DNA of 64,000 nucleotides from CBDBZL01 sp031399025 (lineage in GTDB: Bacteria; Pseudomonadota; Alphaproteobacteria; Sphingomonadales; Sphingomonadaceae): positions 51,306 to 115,305 of the forward strand of contig JANNOJ010000065.1 in assembly GCA_031399025.1 (NCBI GenBank), in the 5' to 3' direction. This document shows positions 11,017-20,051 of this stretch, piece after piece. How positions within the stretch are numbered: the first letter of the stretch is position 1; every line of letters begins with the position of its first letter. The notes below the pieces were generated by a model. That model made no database searches and had not been told where the DNA came from. It saw only the letters and a program-made list of their open reading frames with translations. A program made the position numbers and the translations under genes.

Positions 11017-12471
11017 CTAGTCCCCCGGCGCCCGGCGCCCGCTCGCGTAGTCGGGATCGACCTCCTCGCGGTCTTCCGCGGCCGCCTCGCGCCCGGCGCC
11101 GGGCTGGCGGTGCCGGGTGGTGAGTTCGCTGTAATAGTCCGCGTTGGTGAGGCCCTTGCGGCGCATGGCGACGCCGGTGAGGCAGGCGTGGACGATGTAA
11201 TTGGCGTTCAGCGCGGTGCGGTAGCTGGGGTCGAGCAGGGGCGCGACCTCGACGATCTCGAAGCCGACGATCTCGTTCTCGGCGCACAGCCCGCGCACGA
11301 TCGGGATGGCCTCGCGCATGGTCAGCCCGCCGGGGACGGGCGTGCCGGTGCCCGGGATGAAGGCGGGGTCGAGCACGTCGACATCGAACGAGATGAACAG
11401 CGGCTTGCCGTTGCCCCGCGCCTCCGCGAGCGCGTCGGCCATCACTTCGGCCCAGCCGCGCTGCTCCACTTCGGCCATGGTGTGGTAGCGCATGCCGTTG
11501 TTGCGCATCCACTCGAAACCCTCGGCGCCGGGCCACGGCCCGCGCAGGCCCACCTGGATGTAGTTGCGCGGATCGATATGGCCTTCCTTCACCACCCGGT
11601 AGACCGGCTGGCCGTGGCTGATCCAGTGGCTGGAATAGCGCCCCGCATCGTAATGCGCGTCGAAATGGACCACGCCGAAGCTGCCCTTGCCGTGCACGTC
11701 GGCGAGGCCGGCGACGTCGGAATATTCCAGGCTGTGATCCCCGCCCACGATGAAGGGCAGGGCGCCCGTCCGGGCGATCTCGGCGACCCGCTCGCGGACG
11801 TGCTGCATGGTGAGTTCGGTGGACATGTTGTCGACCGCGATGTCGCCATAATCGACGATGATCAGCTCGCTCGAAGGGTCCACCATCGTCGCCATGTCGG
11901 GCCCGGCCATGCCGCCCGCCTCGCGCATGCGGGCCGGGCCGTGCTTGGCGCCGCGCATGCCCGAGCCCATGTCGAGCGGGGCGCCCACGATCGCCACGTC
12001 GACATCGCCTGCCACCAGGTCCTCGGGATAGACCGCCACCGGCGCCCCGGCGAAGGTGTTGATCCCGCTCGCCCACGGGTCGGCATAGTAGCGCAGGTTG
12101 ATCGGGCCCGGCGCGCGCTCCGGGTCCATGGCGCGCGGGCGCATGACCCGCCAGTCGTTGTAATCCTCATCGGTGTCGAGCGGAATGGCGGCGAGATCGG
12201 TTTCAGGGTTGAAGCGCGAGGCCTCCTCGATCGCCATCATGCCCTCGACATAGGCGGCCAGCTGGCGGGCGTCCTTGTTGCGCAACCGGCGCAGCAGGCC
12301 GGTGTTCTCCCCGTCGGCGAGTTCCTCGACCAGGAACTCGCGCTGTTCGGGAGTGAGCTCGCCGGCCTTGCCCTCGATCTCGGCCGGCAGTTCGCCGCCA
12401 TCCTGCGCCACCGCGGCGAAGGTGGCGGTGAGCACGGCCAGGCCCAGCACGATCTTCGACCGGATGCGCAT
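11017..12471 (-). CDS. Secreted ureohydrolase (arginase/agmatinase family)
   Basis: 484-residue enzyme of the binuclear-metal ureohydrolase superfamily, which releases urea from guanidino compounds. All metal ligands are present: His246 (GGDHSLEY), Asp271, His273 and Asp275 (FDAHYDAG), Asp363 and Asp365 (SFDVDVLDPAF). The substrate loop PGTGTPVPGGLTMRE and the C-terminal EIVEVAPLLDPS glutamate motif are also present. Unusually it carries an N-terminal signal peptide (MRIRSKIVLGLAVLTATFAA, cleavage likely after AVA) and about 120 extra residues before the core, so it should act in the periplasm. The start at 12471 was chosen because it places the signal peptide at the N-terminus. The exact substrate (agmatine, guanidine, guanidino acids) cannot be assigned. 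Its position between urease and urea importer genes, next to an amine dehydrogenase operon, suggests it feeds urea and an amine into them. Confidence 0.9.
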   Translation of the reverse strand: MRIRSKIVLGLAVLTATFAAVAQDGGELPAEIEGKAGELTPEQREFLVEELADGENTGLLRRLRNKDARQLAAYVEGMMAIEEASRFNPETDLAAIPLDTDEDYNDWRVMRPRAMDPERAPGPINLRYYADPWASGINTFAGAPVAVYPEDLVAGDVDVAIVGAPLDMGSGMRGAKHGPARMREAGGMAGPDMATMVDPSSELIIVDYGDIAVDNMSTELTMQHVRERVAEIARTGALPFIVGGDHSLEYSDVAGLADVHGKGSFGVVHFDAHYDAGRYSSHWISHGQPVYRVVKEGHIDPRNYIQVGLRGPWPGAEGFEWMRNNGMRYHTMAEVEQRGWAEVMADALAEARGNGKPLFISFDVDVLDPAFIPGTGTPVPGGLTMREAIPIVRGLCAENEIVGFEIVEVAPLLDPSYRTALNANYIVHACLTGVAMRRKGLTNADYYSELTTRHRQPGAGREAAAEDREEVDPDYASGRRAPGD

Positions 12472-12536
12472 TACCGTTCCCCATCCCCGAAATAGCAACC
12501 AGCGTGCGCCGGCGCTTGGCGCGGGCAAATGGGCCG

Positions 12537-12545
12537 ATTGACGTA
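12537..12545 (-). promoter_or_regulatory. TACGTCA motif upstream of ureohydrolase
   Basis: The minus strand reads TACGTCAAT 66 nt before the ureohydrolase start. It faces the copy at 12585-12593 across a short GC-rich spacer, giving one site for each of the two divergent genes. Confidence 0.45.
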
Positions 12546-12584
12546 GGCGGCCGGCAGGCGGCGGGCGGGGCGGGCAGGGCGGCT

Positions 12585-12628
12585 TACGTCAAACGCCCCG
12601 GTGCGGCCCGGTGGCGGCGCGCTATGCT
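12585..12628 (+). promoter_or_regulatory. TACGTCA motif and -10-like element, MauD-like gene
   Basis: TACGTCAAA at 12585-12593 is followed after 29 nt by TATGCT at 12623-12628. The spacing places the motif near -45, where an activator contacts RNA polymerase. The same arrangement, with spacer 29 to 31, is seen before urtA and qhpA. Confidence 0.45.
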
Positions 12629-12652
12629 GGTCCCGACAGCCTGGAGGGCTTC

Positions 12653-13231
12653 TTGCAGACCATGCTCGTCGCTTCCAACTTCCTCGTGTGGATCGTCGTC
12701 CTGCTGCTGGCGGTGGCGCTGGCGGCGTTGGTCCGCAAGGTCGATCTGCTGCACGAGCGCTTGGGTGCGGCGCTGGCGGTGGCGGCCGATGCGGGGCTGC
12801 GCCAGGGCGAGGCGGTGCCCGCGCACACGGTCTGCACGCTCGATGGCCGGGTCGTCACCATCGGCGGGGTCAACGACATGGCGCGGCCCTTGCTGCTGCT
12901 GTTCGTCGACCCGGCGGCGGAGGCGAGCCGCAGGCTCGTCCCATCCGCCATGGTCGCGGCCCACACCCACGGCTTGAAGGCGATCTTCGCCTGCGCGGGG
13001 GCGGCTGGCGAGCGCCAGCGGATGCGCGAGGAGTTGCGCATGACTGCCCATGAATTCATCGATTCACCCGAACTCGCCGCGGCCTATGGGGTGAGCGAGG
13101 CGCCCTTCGCGGTGCTGATCGGGCGCGACGGCAGACTGGGCGCCAAGGGGCCGGTGTCCACCCGGCACGCGCTCGAGATGCTCATCGGGCAGGTGCTGCC
13201 ACCACCCGGCGCGACCGAGCGGATGGCCTAG
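12653..13231 (+). CDS. MauD-like membrane thioredoxin-fold protein lacking CxxC
   Basis: 192 residues from the TTG start chosen at 12653, preceded by GGAGG at 12643-12647; ATG at 12662 or GTG at 12611 are alternatives. One N-terminal membrane helix (FLVWIVVLLLAVALAALV) is followed by KVDLLHERLG and a thioredoxin-like periplasmic domain. The layout and the LHERLG and PLLLLFVDP segments resemble MauD, the accessory protein needed to make disulfides in the methylamine dehydrogenase small subunit. The catalytic CPxC expected after LFVxP is absent here (DPAAEASRRLVP), so classical disulfide exchange is not possible at that place. A role as a binding or folding helper for the nearby quinohemoprotein amine dehydrogenase is inference. 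Confidence 0.7.
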   Translation: MQTMLVASNFLVWIVVLLLAVALAALVRKVDLLHERLGAALAVAADAGLRQGEAVPAHTVCTLDGRVVTIGGVNDMARPLLLLFVDPAAEASRRLVPSAMVAAHTHGLKAIFACAGAAGERQRMREELRMTAHEFIDSPELAAAYGVSEAPFAVLIGRDGRLGAKGPVSTRHALEMLIGQVLPPPGATERMA

Positions 13232-13253
13232 GATTGGGGGCGCGCGAGCCCGG

Positions 13254-14246
13254 TCAGGCGTAGATCGTAAACCCGGCGATGCGCTCGACCACCCAGAAGG
13301 CGCCGAGCACGCCCACGCCATAAAGCGCGGTCGCCCTCGCGGCGGGCAGGAACGCGCTATGCCGGCCAAGCCACAGGATCGCCGCCACGGCCGCGACGAA
13401 GAGCAGCTGCCCGGTCTCCACGCCCACGTTGAAGAACACCAGGCCCAGCACCTGCTCGCCCGGCGCCACGCCGAGCTCGTCGAGCGCGCTGGCGAAGCCC
13501 AGGCCGTGCAGCAGGCCGAACAGCGAGACCACGATGAGGTGTCGCTGGGTGCGGTCGGGCGCCTCGGGATCCGTCTGGGCGATCAGCGCCTCGCGCGCCA
13601 TGAAGGCGATCGACAAAGCGATGATCGCCTCCACCGGCATCATCGGCACGGTGACCACCTCGAAGAAGGCAAGGCCCAGCGAGATCGAATGACCCACGGT
13701 GAAGGCGGTGACGAGGCCGATCAGCGCCCGCCCGCGGGCGATGAGGCACAGGCAGAAGACGAACGCCAGGTGGTCCCAGCCCAGCCAGATGTGGATGATG
13801 CCCTGCCAGCCGTAATCGGTCGCCACCTCTTCGAAGGCGCGCGCGCCGACCATGTCGCGGCCGATCTCCAGGGTGACGCCCGCGGCGTCGGCGGCGATGG
13901 TTTGCGTGATCGGCGTGCCGTCCAGGTTGCTGGTGAAGGTCGCCCCGTCCACCTTCCACGCGGTGGTGATCACATCGCCGGGCGCCAGCTCGCGATCGCA
14001 GCTGAGCGCGACGAGGTAATGGACGAGCGCGCCGGCCGATTGCCGTTGCAGCGATTGCTCGGCGCAGCCTTCGGGCCAGGCCACATTCCAGGCGCCATCG
14101 CTGGCCTGCGGCACGCGGGCGGTGAACTCGTAGCTTTCGCCCTCGCCTCCGCGGGCCAGGGTGAACTCGGCGGCGCGGAAGATGTCGGCCTGGGCCGGGG
14201 CGGCTGCCAGCAGGAAAAAAACGAACAGATGCAGGAACTTACGCAT
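13254..14246 (-). CDS. HupE/UreJ family membrane protein
   Basis: 330-residue protein with a signal peptide, a beta-rich periplasmic N-terminal half of about 130 residues, and a C-terminal HupE/UreJ domain of six or seven helices. The family motifs are seen: GIIHIWLGWDHLAFVF, FTVGHSISLGLAF and SLFGLLHGLGFASAL, plus FFNVGVETGQL. HupE/UreJ proteins are linked to nickel supply for hydrogenase and urease in some bacteria, and the urease genes nearby fit that. Longer forms like this one often pair with a PPIase and their substrate is unknown. The start overlaps the upstream PPIase stop by 8 nt. Confidence 0.82.
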   Translation of the reverse strand: MRKFLHLFVFFLLAAAPAQADIFRAAEFTLARGGEGESYEFTARVPQASDGAWNVAWPEGCAEQSLQRQSAGALVHYLVALSCDRELAPGDVITTAWKVDGATFTSNLDGTPITQTIAADAAGVTLEIGRDMVGARAFEEVATDYGWQGIIHIWLGWDHLAFVFCLCLIARGRALIGLVTAFTVGHSISLGLAFFEVVTVPMMPVEAIIALSIAFMAREALIAQTDPEAPDRTQRHLIVVSLFGLLHGLGFASALDELGVAPGEQVLGLVFFNVGVETGQLLFVAAVAAILWLGRHSAFLPAARATALYGVGVLGAFWVVERIAGFTIYA

Positions 14247-15084
14247 CGATCCGCACTTCGTACTTCTCCGCCAGATCCTCGTACACGCGATCGATCTCCT
14301 GCTGCATGCGGGCGATGATCATGTCCTGACGAACCTGCTCGCGGGCAATGGCGAAGGGCAGCAGCCGTGCCGGCGCGCTCCCCCGCTTGAGCACGAAGTG
14401 CCACCCGCGCGACGAGCGGAGCGGGCCGATCCATTGGCCGGGGCTGGCCGCGGCAAGCTGCTCGAGGAAGTCCTGGCCGAAGATCCCGCGGATCATCGAA
14501 TGCCCGTAATCGGGGTACGAAGGCCCGGTCCACAGCTCGTCGCCCGCCACCTCCCGGCCGCCGCGCAGCGCGGCCAGCAAAGCTGCGGGGCGCTCGGGCG
14601 CCTCCTCGAAGAACACCTGGTCGAAGGTGATCTCCGGCTCGCGCTCGTAGCGATCCAGGTTCTGGGCATAATAATCGAGCACCTCCATCTCGCTGGGCTC
14701 GACCGGCGCGCCCGCGACGAGGTAGCGCACCTTCTGGACCATGCGTTCGCGCACCTCGCCATCGGTGAGGTGGATGCCTCGTTCGACCGCTTCGCGGAAC
14801 AGCAGCTCGTCGGTGAGGAAATCGTGCTTGATCTTCGCGATGTCTTCCGGCCGCGCCGGACGCCCGGCGAGGAATTCGAATTCCTCGACCAGCGCCTGTT
14901 GGATCCGCGCGTCGTAGCGCACCGCTTGCTCGCTGGTGGAGTTGAACGAAGCATAAAGCCCGAAGATGCCCGCACCGGCCAGCAGGAACACCGTCAGCGG
15001 GTCGCTGGCGAAGCGCTGCAGCGGGCCCCGGGTGCCATCCCCACGCTGGCCCGAGCCCCGGGGTTCGATAGCGGTCGCGGTCAT
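14239..15084 (-). CDS. Membrane-anchored parvulin-type peptidylprolyl isomerase
   Basis: 281 residues with one N-terminal transmembrane helix (TVFLLAGAGIFGLYASF), then a helical SurA-like region and a C-terminal parvulin domain (EITFDQVFFEE, WIGPLRSSRGWHFVLKR). It should sit on the periplasmic face of the inner membrane and assist folding. It is translationally coupled to the HupE/UreJ gene (8-nt overlap), and the two are probably one functional unit. The start at 15084 (MTATAIEP) is preferred to an in-frame ATG 33 nt upstream because of the position in the intergenic space. Confidence 0.8.
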   Translation of the reverse strand: MTATAIEPRGSGQRGDGTRGPLQRFASDPLTVFLLAGAGIFGLYASFNSTSEQAVRYDARIQQALVEEFEFLAGRPARPEDIAKIKHDFLTDELLFREAVERGIHLTDGEVRERMVQKVRYLVAGAPVEPSEMEVLDYYAQNLDRYEREPEITFDQVFFEEAPERPAALLAALRGGREVAGDELWTGPSYPDYGHSMIRGIFGQDFLEQLAAASPGQWIGPLRSSRGWHFVLKRGSAPARLLPFAIAREQVRQDMIIARMQQEIDRVYEDLAEKYEVRIDA

Positions 15085-15166
15085 GCTCGATCTTCCCTCG
15101 GTCCGCACGCGCGGCATCCATTTCGTGCACCGGCGGCAGCCTAGGCGAGCGGGCCAACCGCGCCGC

Positions 15167-15212
15167 TACGTCAAATAACGCATAACTCGCGAGCCCATCG
15201 CCCACCTAGCCT
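15167..15212 (+). promoter_or_regulatory. TACGTCA motif and -10-like element of urt operon
   Basis: TACGTCAAATA at 15167-15177 is followed after about 31 nt by TAGCCT at 15207-15212, about 64 nt before the urtA ATG. It lies in the 190-nt divergent space between the PPIase/HupE unit and urtABCDE. Confidence 0.5.
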
Positions 15213-15275
15213 TCGCCACCGCCGCAATGCTCTCGCTCCATGGGGCGATCACCCGTTCGAAGGGGCAGACCAACA

Positions 15276-16538
15276 ATGATCACATTCCAGATCGGCCACC
15301 GGCGCAGCCCTTCACCGGTGCTTGGAGCCGCGCTCGGGGCTGCCAAGGCTGCGCTCGCGGCCGGCGCGGTGCTGCTCGCCGCGGCCTGCTCGGGCGGGGC
15401 CGAAGAGGCCGCGGACGATGAGGGCGCGGTGGAAGTGGGCGTGCTCCATTCGCTCACCGGCACCATGGCGATCAGCGAGACGACCGTGCGCAATGCCACC
15501 ATGCTGGCGATCGAGGAGATCAACGCGCAAGGCGGCGTGCTCGGCCGCCAGCTGGCGCCCGTCGTCGAGGACGGCGCCTCGGAGCCCGCCACCTTTGCTC
15601 AGAAGGCGCAGAAGCTGATCGAGAACGATGGCGTGGCCACCGTGTTCGGCGGCTGGACCTCGGCCAGCCGCAAGGCGATGCTGCCGGTGTTCGAGCGCAC
15701 CCAGAACCTGCTGTGGTATCCGGTGCAGTTCGAAGGCAACGAATGTTCGCCCAACATCATGTATTCGGGCGCGCAGCCCAACCAGCAGATCGTGCCGGCG
15801 CTCGATTGGGCAGAGAAAGAGGGCCACCGGACCTACTTCCTGATCGGCTCGGACTATGTCTTCCCGCGCACCGCCAACCTGATCCTCAAGAAGCACCTGG
15901 AAGACCGCGGGCTGCAGCTGGCGGGCGAATCCTATGTGCCGCTGGGGGGCACCGATTTCAGCGGCGTGGTCAGCCGCATCCGCGCCGCCAATCCGGACAT
16001 CATCTTCAATACCCTGAACGGCGACAGCAACGTCGCCTTCTTCAAGCAGATGCAGGCCGCCGGGCTCTCGCCCGCCGAGCTGCCGGTGATGAGCTTTTCC
16101 ATCGCCGAGCAGGAAGCCCAGGCGATGGGCGCCGAGCTGGTCGACAGCAGCTACGCCACCTGGAACTACTTCCAGTCGCTCCCCGACGAGGCCAACCAGA
16201 CCTTCGTCGCCGCCTACCAGGCCGAGTTCGGCGAAGGCGCGGCGATCACCGACCCGATGGTCCACGCCTATCTCAACGTCTACGCCTGGAAGGCCGCGGT
16301 GGAGAAGGCCGGCTCGTTCGAGGCGGCCGCCGTGCGCGAGGCCGCCAAGGACCTGGGCGCCTTCCCCACCCCGATGGGCGAAGTCACCTTCGCGCCCAAT
16401 GGCAGCCTGGTGCAGAAGGCCTATGTCGGCCGGCTGGGCGGCGACGGCCAGTTCGAGATCATCTCGACCTCGGATGCCGCGATCGAGCCCAACCCGTACG
16501 ATCCGCTGGCCTTCCCGGGCCAGGTCTGCGAGGTCTGA
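15276..16538 (+). CDS. urtA: Urea ABC transporter substrate-binding lipoprotein UrtA
   Basis: 420-residue periplasmic binding protein of the urea type (type I periplasmic-binding fold). Features are VEVGVLHSLTGTMAISE, VFGGWTSASRKAMLPVFE, LLWYPVQFEGNECSPNIMYSGAQPNQQ, SDYVFPRTAN and ATWNYFQSL, all typical of UrtA rather than branched-chain amino acid binders. The N-terminus carries a lipobox ending LLAAAC with Cys38, so it is predicted to be a lipoprotein. The start at 15276 follows an AGGGGCAG ribosome-binding site. It is the first gene of urtABCDE, which imports urea made outside the cytoplasm for the urease encoded leftward. Confidence 0.95.
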   Translation: MITFQIGHRRSPSPVLGAALGAAKAALAAGAVLLAAACSGGAEEAADDEGAVEVGVLHSLTGTMAISETTVRNATMLAIEEINAQGGVLGRQLAPVVEDGASEPATFAQKAQKLIENDGVATVFGGWTSASRKAMLPVFERTQNLLWYPVQFEGNECSPNIMYSGAQPNQQIVPALDWAEKEGHRTYFLIGSDYVFPRTANLILKKHLEDRGLQLAGESYVPLGGTDFSGVVSRIRAANPDIIFNTLNGDSNVAFFKQMQAAGLSPAELPVMSFSIAEQEAQAMGAELVDSSYATWNYFQSLPDEANQTFVAAYQAEFGEGAAITDPMVHAYLNVYAWKAAVEKAGSFEAAAVREAAKDLGAFPTPMGEVTFAPNGSLVQKAYVGRLGGDGQFEIISTSDAAIEPNPYDPLAFPGQVCEV

Positions 16539-16575
16539 ACGGCCGGAGCGAAGGGCCCGATGAGGGGCACCTGGC

Positions 16576-17466
16576 ATGGACGCGGGCCTGCTCGTAAACC
16601 AGCTGTTCAACGGGATCAGCGTCGCCTCGATCTACCTGCTGGCGGCGCTGGGCCTGGCATTGAGCTTCGGCCTGATGCGCGTCATCAACATGGCGCATGG
16701 CGAGATGCTGATGCTGGGCGGCTACCTGGCCTTCCTCACCCTGGTATGGCTGCCCGGATCGCTGGGCATCGTGTTCGCCATGCCGGTCGCCTTTCTGGGG
16801 GCGGCGGCGATGGGCGCGCTGATCCAGACCAGCCTCGTCCGCCGGCTGGTGGCCCGCCCGCTCGATACCTTGCTCGCCACCTGGGGGGTCAGCCTCATCC
16901 TCCAGCAGGCCGCGCGCGACCTGTTCGGCGCCATCGGGGTGGAGGTGCGCGCGCCCGACTGGCTCGACGAGAGCCTGCAAATAGGCGGGCTGTTCCTGCC
17001 GTCGGCGCGGGTGTTCATCATCGCGGTCACCGTGCTGGTGCTGATCGCCCTGGCGCTGCTGCTCACCCGCACCAGCATCGGCCTCAAGGTGCGGGCGGTG
17101 AACCAGGACCGGATGATGGCCGGCGCCACCGGCATCGATGCCGCCCGGGTCGATCTCGCCGTCTTTGCGCTGGGCAGCGGTATTGCCGGCCTCGCCGGCG
17201 TGGTGCTGGCGCTGCTGAGCCCGGTCACGCCCAGCGTCGGGCAGAGCTATATCGTGCCCGCCTTCCTGGTGGTGATCATGGGGGGCCTGGGCAGCATCAA
17301 GGGCACCGCCATCGCCGCCGGCCTCTTGGGCATCTTCTCGGCCATGGCGCAGGTCTTCGTCGATGTCAGCGTGGCACAGATGCTGCTGCTGGTGTTCGTC
17401 ATCGCCTTCATCCAGCTGCGCCCCCAGGGCGTGATCGCCAGCCGTACCCGGGCGCTCGATGTCTGA
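16576..17466 (+). CDS. urtB: Urea ABC transporter permease UrtB
   Basis: 296-residue inner-membrane permease of the LivH/UrtB type with eight or so hydrophobic helices. The segments LGLALSFGLMRVINMAHGEMLMLG and VVIMGGLGSIKGTAIAAGLLG are diagnostic. Compared with many UrtB proteins it lacks the long N-terminal periplasmic extension. It overlaps urtC by 8 nt. Confidence 0.95.
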   Translation: MDAGLLVNQLFNGISVASIYLLAALGLALSFGLMRVINMAHGEMLMLGGYLAFLTLVWLPGSLGIVFAMPVAFLGAAAMGALIQTSLVRRLVARPLDTLLATWGVSLILQQAARDLFGAIGVEVRAPDWLDESLQIGGLFLPSARVFIIAVTVLVLIALALLLTRTSIGLKVRAVNQDRMMAGATGIDAARVDLAVFALGSGIAGLAGVVLALLSPVTPSVGQSYIVPAFLVVIMGGLGSIKGTAIAAGLLGIFSAMAQVFVDVSVAQMLLLVFVIAFIQLRPQGVIASRTRALDV

Positions 17467-18538
17467 ACGCGCACTGGTCGACGAGCCACCGGCGGGCCTG
17501 AGCCTGCCGGCGCTGGCGCCGCATGGCCTGGCGCGGCGGGTGCTGCCCTGGGCGCTGCTGGCGGCGGGGGCGGCGGTGCCGCTGTTCCTTTCCGGCTACG
17601 AGGTGAGCCTGCTCGGGCGGTTCATGGCGCTGGGCATCCTGGCGCTGGGGCTGGTGCTGACCTGGGGCCATGGCGGCATATTGAGCCTGGGGCAGGGGGT
17701 GTTCTTCGGGATCGGTGCCTATGCCATCGCCATGCACATGAAGCTCGCGGCATTGGGCGAGGGGGAGCTACCCGACTTCATGCTGTGGAGTGGGCGCGAG
17801 GCGCTGCCGTTCTGGTGGGCGCCGCTCGCCAGCCCGGTGTTCGCGGTGCTGTGCGCCATAGTGCTGCCGGCGCTGGCGGCGGGGCTGTTCGCCTGGCTGG
17901 TGTTCCACCGGCGGGTGAGCGGGGTGTACTTCGCGCTCATCACCCAGGCGCTGGCGCTCGCCTTCGCCACGCTCCTGATCAGCCGGCAGGACGTGACCGG
18001 CGGCTTCAACGGCCTGACCAACTTCCAGACGCTGTTCGGCTTCTGGCTGGCCGAGCCCGCCACCATCAACGCGCTCTACTGGGTGACGCTGGCGCTGGCG
18101 GTGATCGCCTATGCCGGCCTGCGCTGGCTCCTTTCCTCGCGCTACGGCACCTTGCTGCGGGCGGTGCGCGACGCCGAGAACCGCGTGCGCTTCCTGGGCT
18201 ACGATCCGGTCCCGTTCAAGGTGTTCGCCTTTGCGGTGGCAGGGATGCTCGCGGGCATCGGCGGGATGCTGTTCACGCTCCACGCCGGCAACGTCTCGCC
18301 CGCGCTGGTGGGGGTGATCCCGTCGATCGAGATGGTGATCTGGGTGGCGGTGGGCGGGCGTTACAGCCTGGCGGGGGCGCTGGTGGCGGCGATCGTGGTC
18401 AACCTGGCGCGCGACTCCGTTTCCAGCGCCTTTCCCGACCTGTGGCTCTACCTCATCGGCCTCATGTTCATCCTCACCGTGACCCTGCTGCCCGACGGCG
18501 TGGCCGGGCTGCTCAAGCAGCGCCGGCCCCGCGCATGA
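17459..18538 (+). CDS. urtC: Urea ABC transporter permease UrtC
   Basis: 359-residue LivM-type permease, partner of UrtB. LGLVLTWGHGGILSLGQGVFFGIGAYA and the GGMLFTLHAGNVSPALVGVIPSIEMVIWVAVGGR segment are characteristic. About ten hydrophobic helices are visible. The stop overlaps the urtD start by 4 nt. Confidence 0.95.
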   Translation: MSERALVDEPPAGLSLPALAPHGLARRVLPWALLAAGAAVPLFLSGYEVSLLGRFMALGILALGLVLTWGHGGILSLGQGVFFGIGAYAIAMHMKLAALGEGELPDFMLWSGREALPFWWAPLASPVFAVLCAIVLPALAAGLFAWLVFHRRVSGVYFALITQALALAFATLLISRQDVTGGFNGLTNFQTLFGFWLAEPATINALYWVTLALAVIAYAGLRWLLSSRYGTLLRAVRDAENRVRFLGYDPVPFKVFAFAVAGMLAGIGGMLFTLHAGNVSPALVGVIPSIEMVIWVAVGGRYSLAGALVAAIVVNLARDSVSSAFPDLWLYLIGLMFILTVTLLPDGVAGLLKQRRPRA

Positions 18539-19287
18539 GCGCCACCAACGCAGCGCTGCTGGTGGTGGACGGGGTGACGGTCGATTTCGACGGCTTCAAG
18601 GCGCTCGACACCTTCTCGATGACGCTGGCCGTAGGCGAGACGCGGATGGTGATCGGCCCCAACGGCGCGGGCAAGTCGACCTTGTGCGACACCATCATCG
18701 GCCGGGTGCGCCCGGTGGATGGGCGCATCATCTTCAAGGGCGAGGACATCACCGCGCTGCCCGAACAGGCGATCTTCGCCCGCGGCATCTGCCGCAAGTT
18801 CCAGGCCCCGGGCATCCTGGCGGCGCTCACCGTGCGCGAGAACCTCGCGCTCGCCGGCCGCGCCGACCGGCGCTGGTGGCGCAGCCTGGGGACCGGCATC
18901 TCGGCCGCCGAGGCGCAGGAGGTCGCCGAGATCCTCGCGCTGGTGGGGCTCGAACACCGCGCCGACACCATTGCCGGCGATCTGGCGCATGGCGAGAAGC
19001 AATGGCTGGAGATCGCCATGGTGGTTTCCACCAAGGCGCCGCTGATCCTGCTCGACGAGCCGACCGCGGGCATGGGCCCGGCCGATACCAGCCGCACCGC
19101 GAGGATGATCAAGGACCTGGGCCGGAGCCGCGCGGTGCTGGTGATCGACCACGACATGGCCTTCGTGGAGGAGCTGGCGGCGCCCGTGACCGTGCTCCAC
19201 CAGGGCCGCTTCCTCAAGCAAGGCAGCGTGGCCGAGGTGCGCGCCGACCCCGAGGTGGTGGCGGTCTACCTGGGCCACGCCGCGTGA
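18535..19287 (+). CDS. urtD: Urea ABC transporter ATPase UrtD
   Basis: 250-residue LivG-type ABC ATPase. It has Walker A GPNGAGKST, Q-loop FQAPG, a signature-like segment LAHGEKQWLEIAMV, Walker B LILLDEPTAGMG and the switch His in VIDHDMAFVEEL. The non-canonical signature LAHGEKQ is usual for UrtD. ATG at 18535 overlaps urtC by 4 nt, and the stop overlaps urtE. Confidence 0.95.
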   Translation: MSATNAALLVVDGVTVDFDGFKALDTFSMTLAVGETRMVIGPNGAGKSTLCDTIIGRVRPVDGRIIFKGEDITALPEQAIFARGICRKFQAPGILAALTVRENLALAGRADRRWWRSLGTGISAAEAQEVAEILALVGLEHRADTIAGDLAHGEKQWLEIAMVVSTKAPLILLDEPTAGMGPADTSRTARMIKDLGRSRAVLVIDHDMAFVEELAAPVTVLHQGRFLKQGSVAEVRADPEVVAVYLGHAA

Positions 19288-20015
19288 CCGAGGGGGCCGG
19301 TGGCGAGCCGATCCTGCGGTTGCGCGCGCTCAGCACCGGCTACCAGGGCAGCCAGGTGCTGTGGGACGTGGACCTCGACGTCGCCGCGCAGCAGGTGCTG
19401 GCGATCATCGGCCGCAACGGGGTGGGCAAGACCACGCTGCTGGCCACTATCATGGGCGTGCAGCCGGCGAGCGGCGGCGAGGTGTGGCTGGGCGGCGAGG
19501 ACATCTCGGCGCTGCCGCCCGCGAAGCGCGCGCGCGCCGGGCTCGCCTACGTGCCGCAGGGGCGGCACATCTTCCCCCAGCTCACCGTGGAGGAGAACCT
19601 GCAGACCGGGCTCAGCGCGCTGGGCACGCGCGGCTCGGCCAGGGAGGGCGTGCCGGGCTTCGTTTACGACATGTTCCCCAAGCTGGCCGATCTGCGGCAG
19701 CGCAAGGGCGGGTTCCTGTCGGGCGGCGAACAGCAGCAGCTGGCGATCGGCCGGGCGATGGCCGGGCGCCCGCGGGTGCTGCTGCTCGACGAGCCGACCG
19801 AGGGCATCCAGCCCAACATCGTCCAGCACATCGAGCAGGCGCTCACCGAAGCGGCGCGCACGATGGGCGTGACGGTGGTGGTGGTGGAGCAATATCTCGA
19901 TTTCGTCTGGCGCTTCGCGCACCGCTACGTGGCGATGAACCGCGGCCGGATCGTCGCCGACGGGGCCACCGCGGGGATCGACGCGGCGCAGGCGGCGGCG
20001 CATATCTCCATCTGA
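19284..20015 (+). CDS. urtE: Urea ABC transporter ATPase UrtE
   Basis: 243-residue LivF-type ABC ATPase starting at GTG 19284, overlapping the urtD stop by 4 nt. Walker A GRNGVGKTT, the AYVPQGRHIFPQLTVEENL segment that identifies UrtE/LivF, signature LSGGEQQQLAIGRA, Walker B VLLLDEPTEGIQP and the family's QYLDFVW near the H-loop are all visible. It closes the urtABCDE operon, and the qhp operon begins about 110 nt later with its own TACGTCA site. Confidence 0.95.
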   Translation: MTEGAGGEPILRLRALSTGYQGSQVLWDVDLDVAAQQVLAIIGRNGVGKTTLLATIMGVQPASGGEVWLGGEDISALPPAKRARAGLAYVPQGRHIFPQLTVEENLQTGLSALGTRGSAREGVPGFVYDMFPKLADLRQRKGGFLSGGEQQQLAIGRAMAGRPRVLLLDEPTEGIQPNIVQHIEQALTEAARTMGVTVVVVEQYLDFVWRFAHRYVAMNRGRIVADGATAGIDAAQAAAHISI

Positions 20016-20051
20016 TTGCGGCCGCGGTTCACGGCTCCGGGCCGGCGGCCA

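Noticed and set aside
10064..12076. Long minus-strand frame joining ureD to upstream sequence
   Set aside because: Only the last 288 residues are UreD; the rest is an out-of-frame reading of the ureohydrolase gene.
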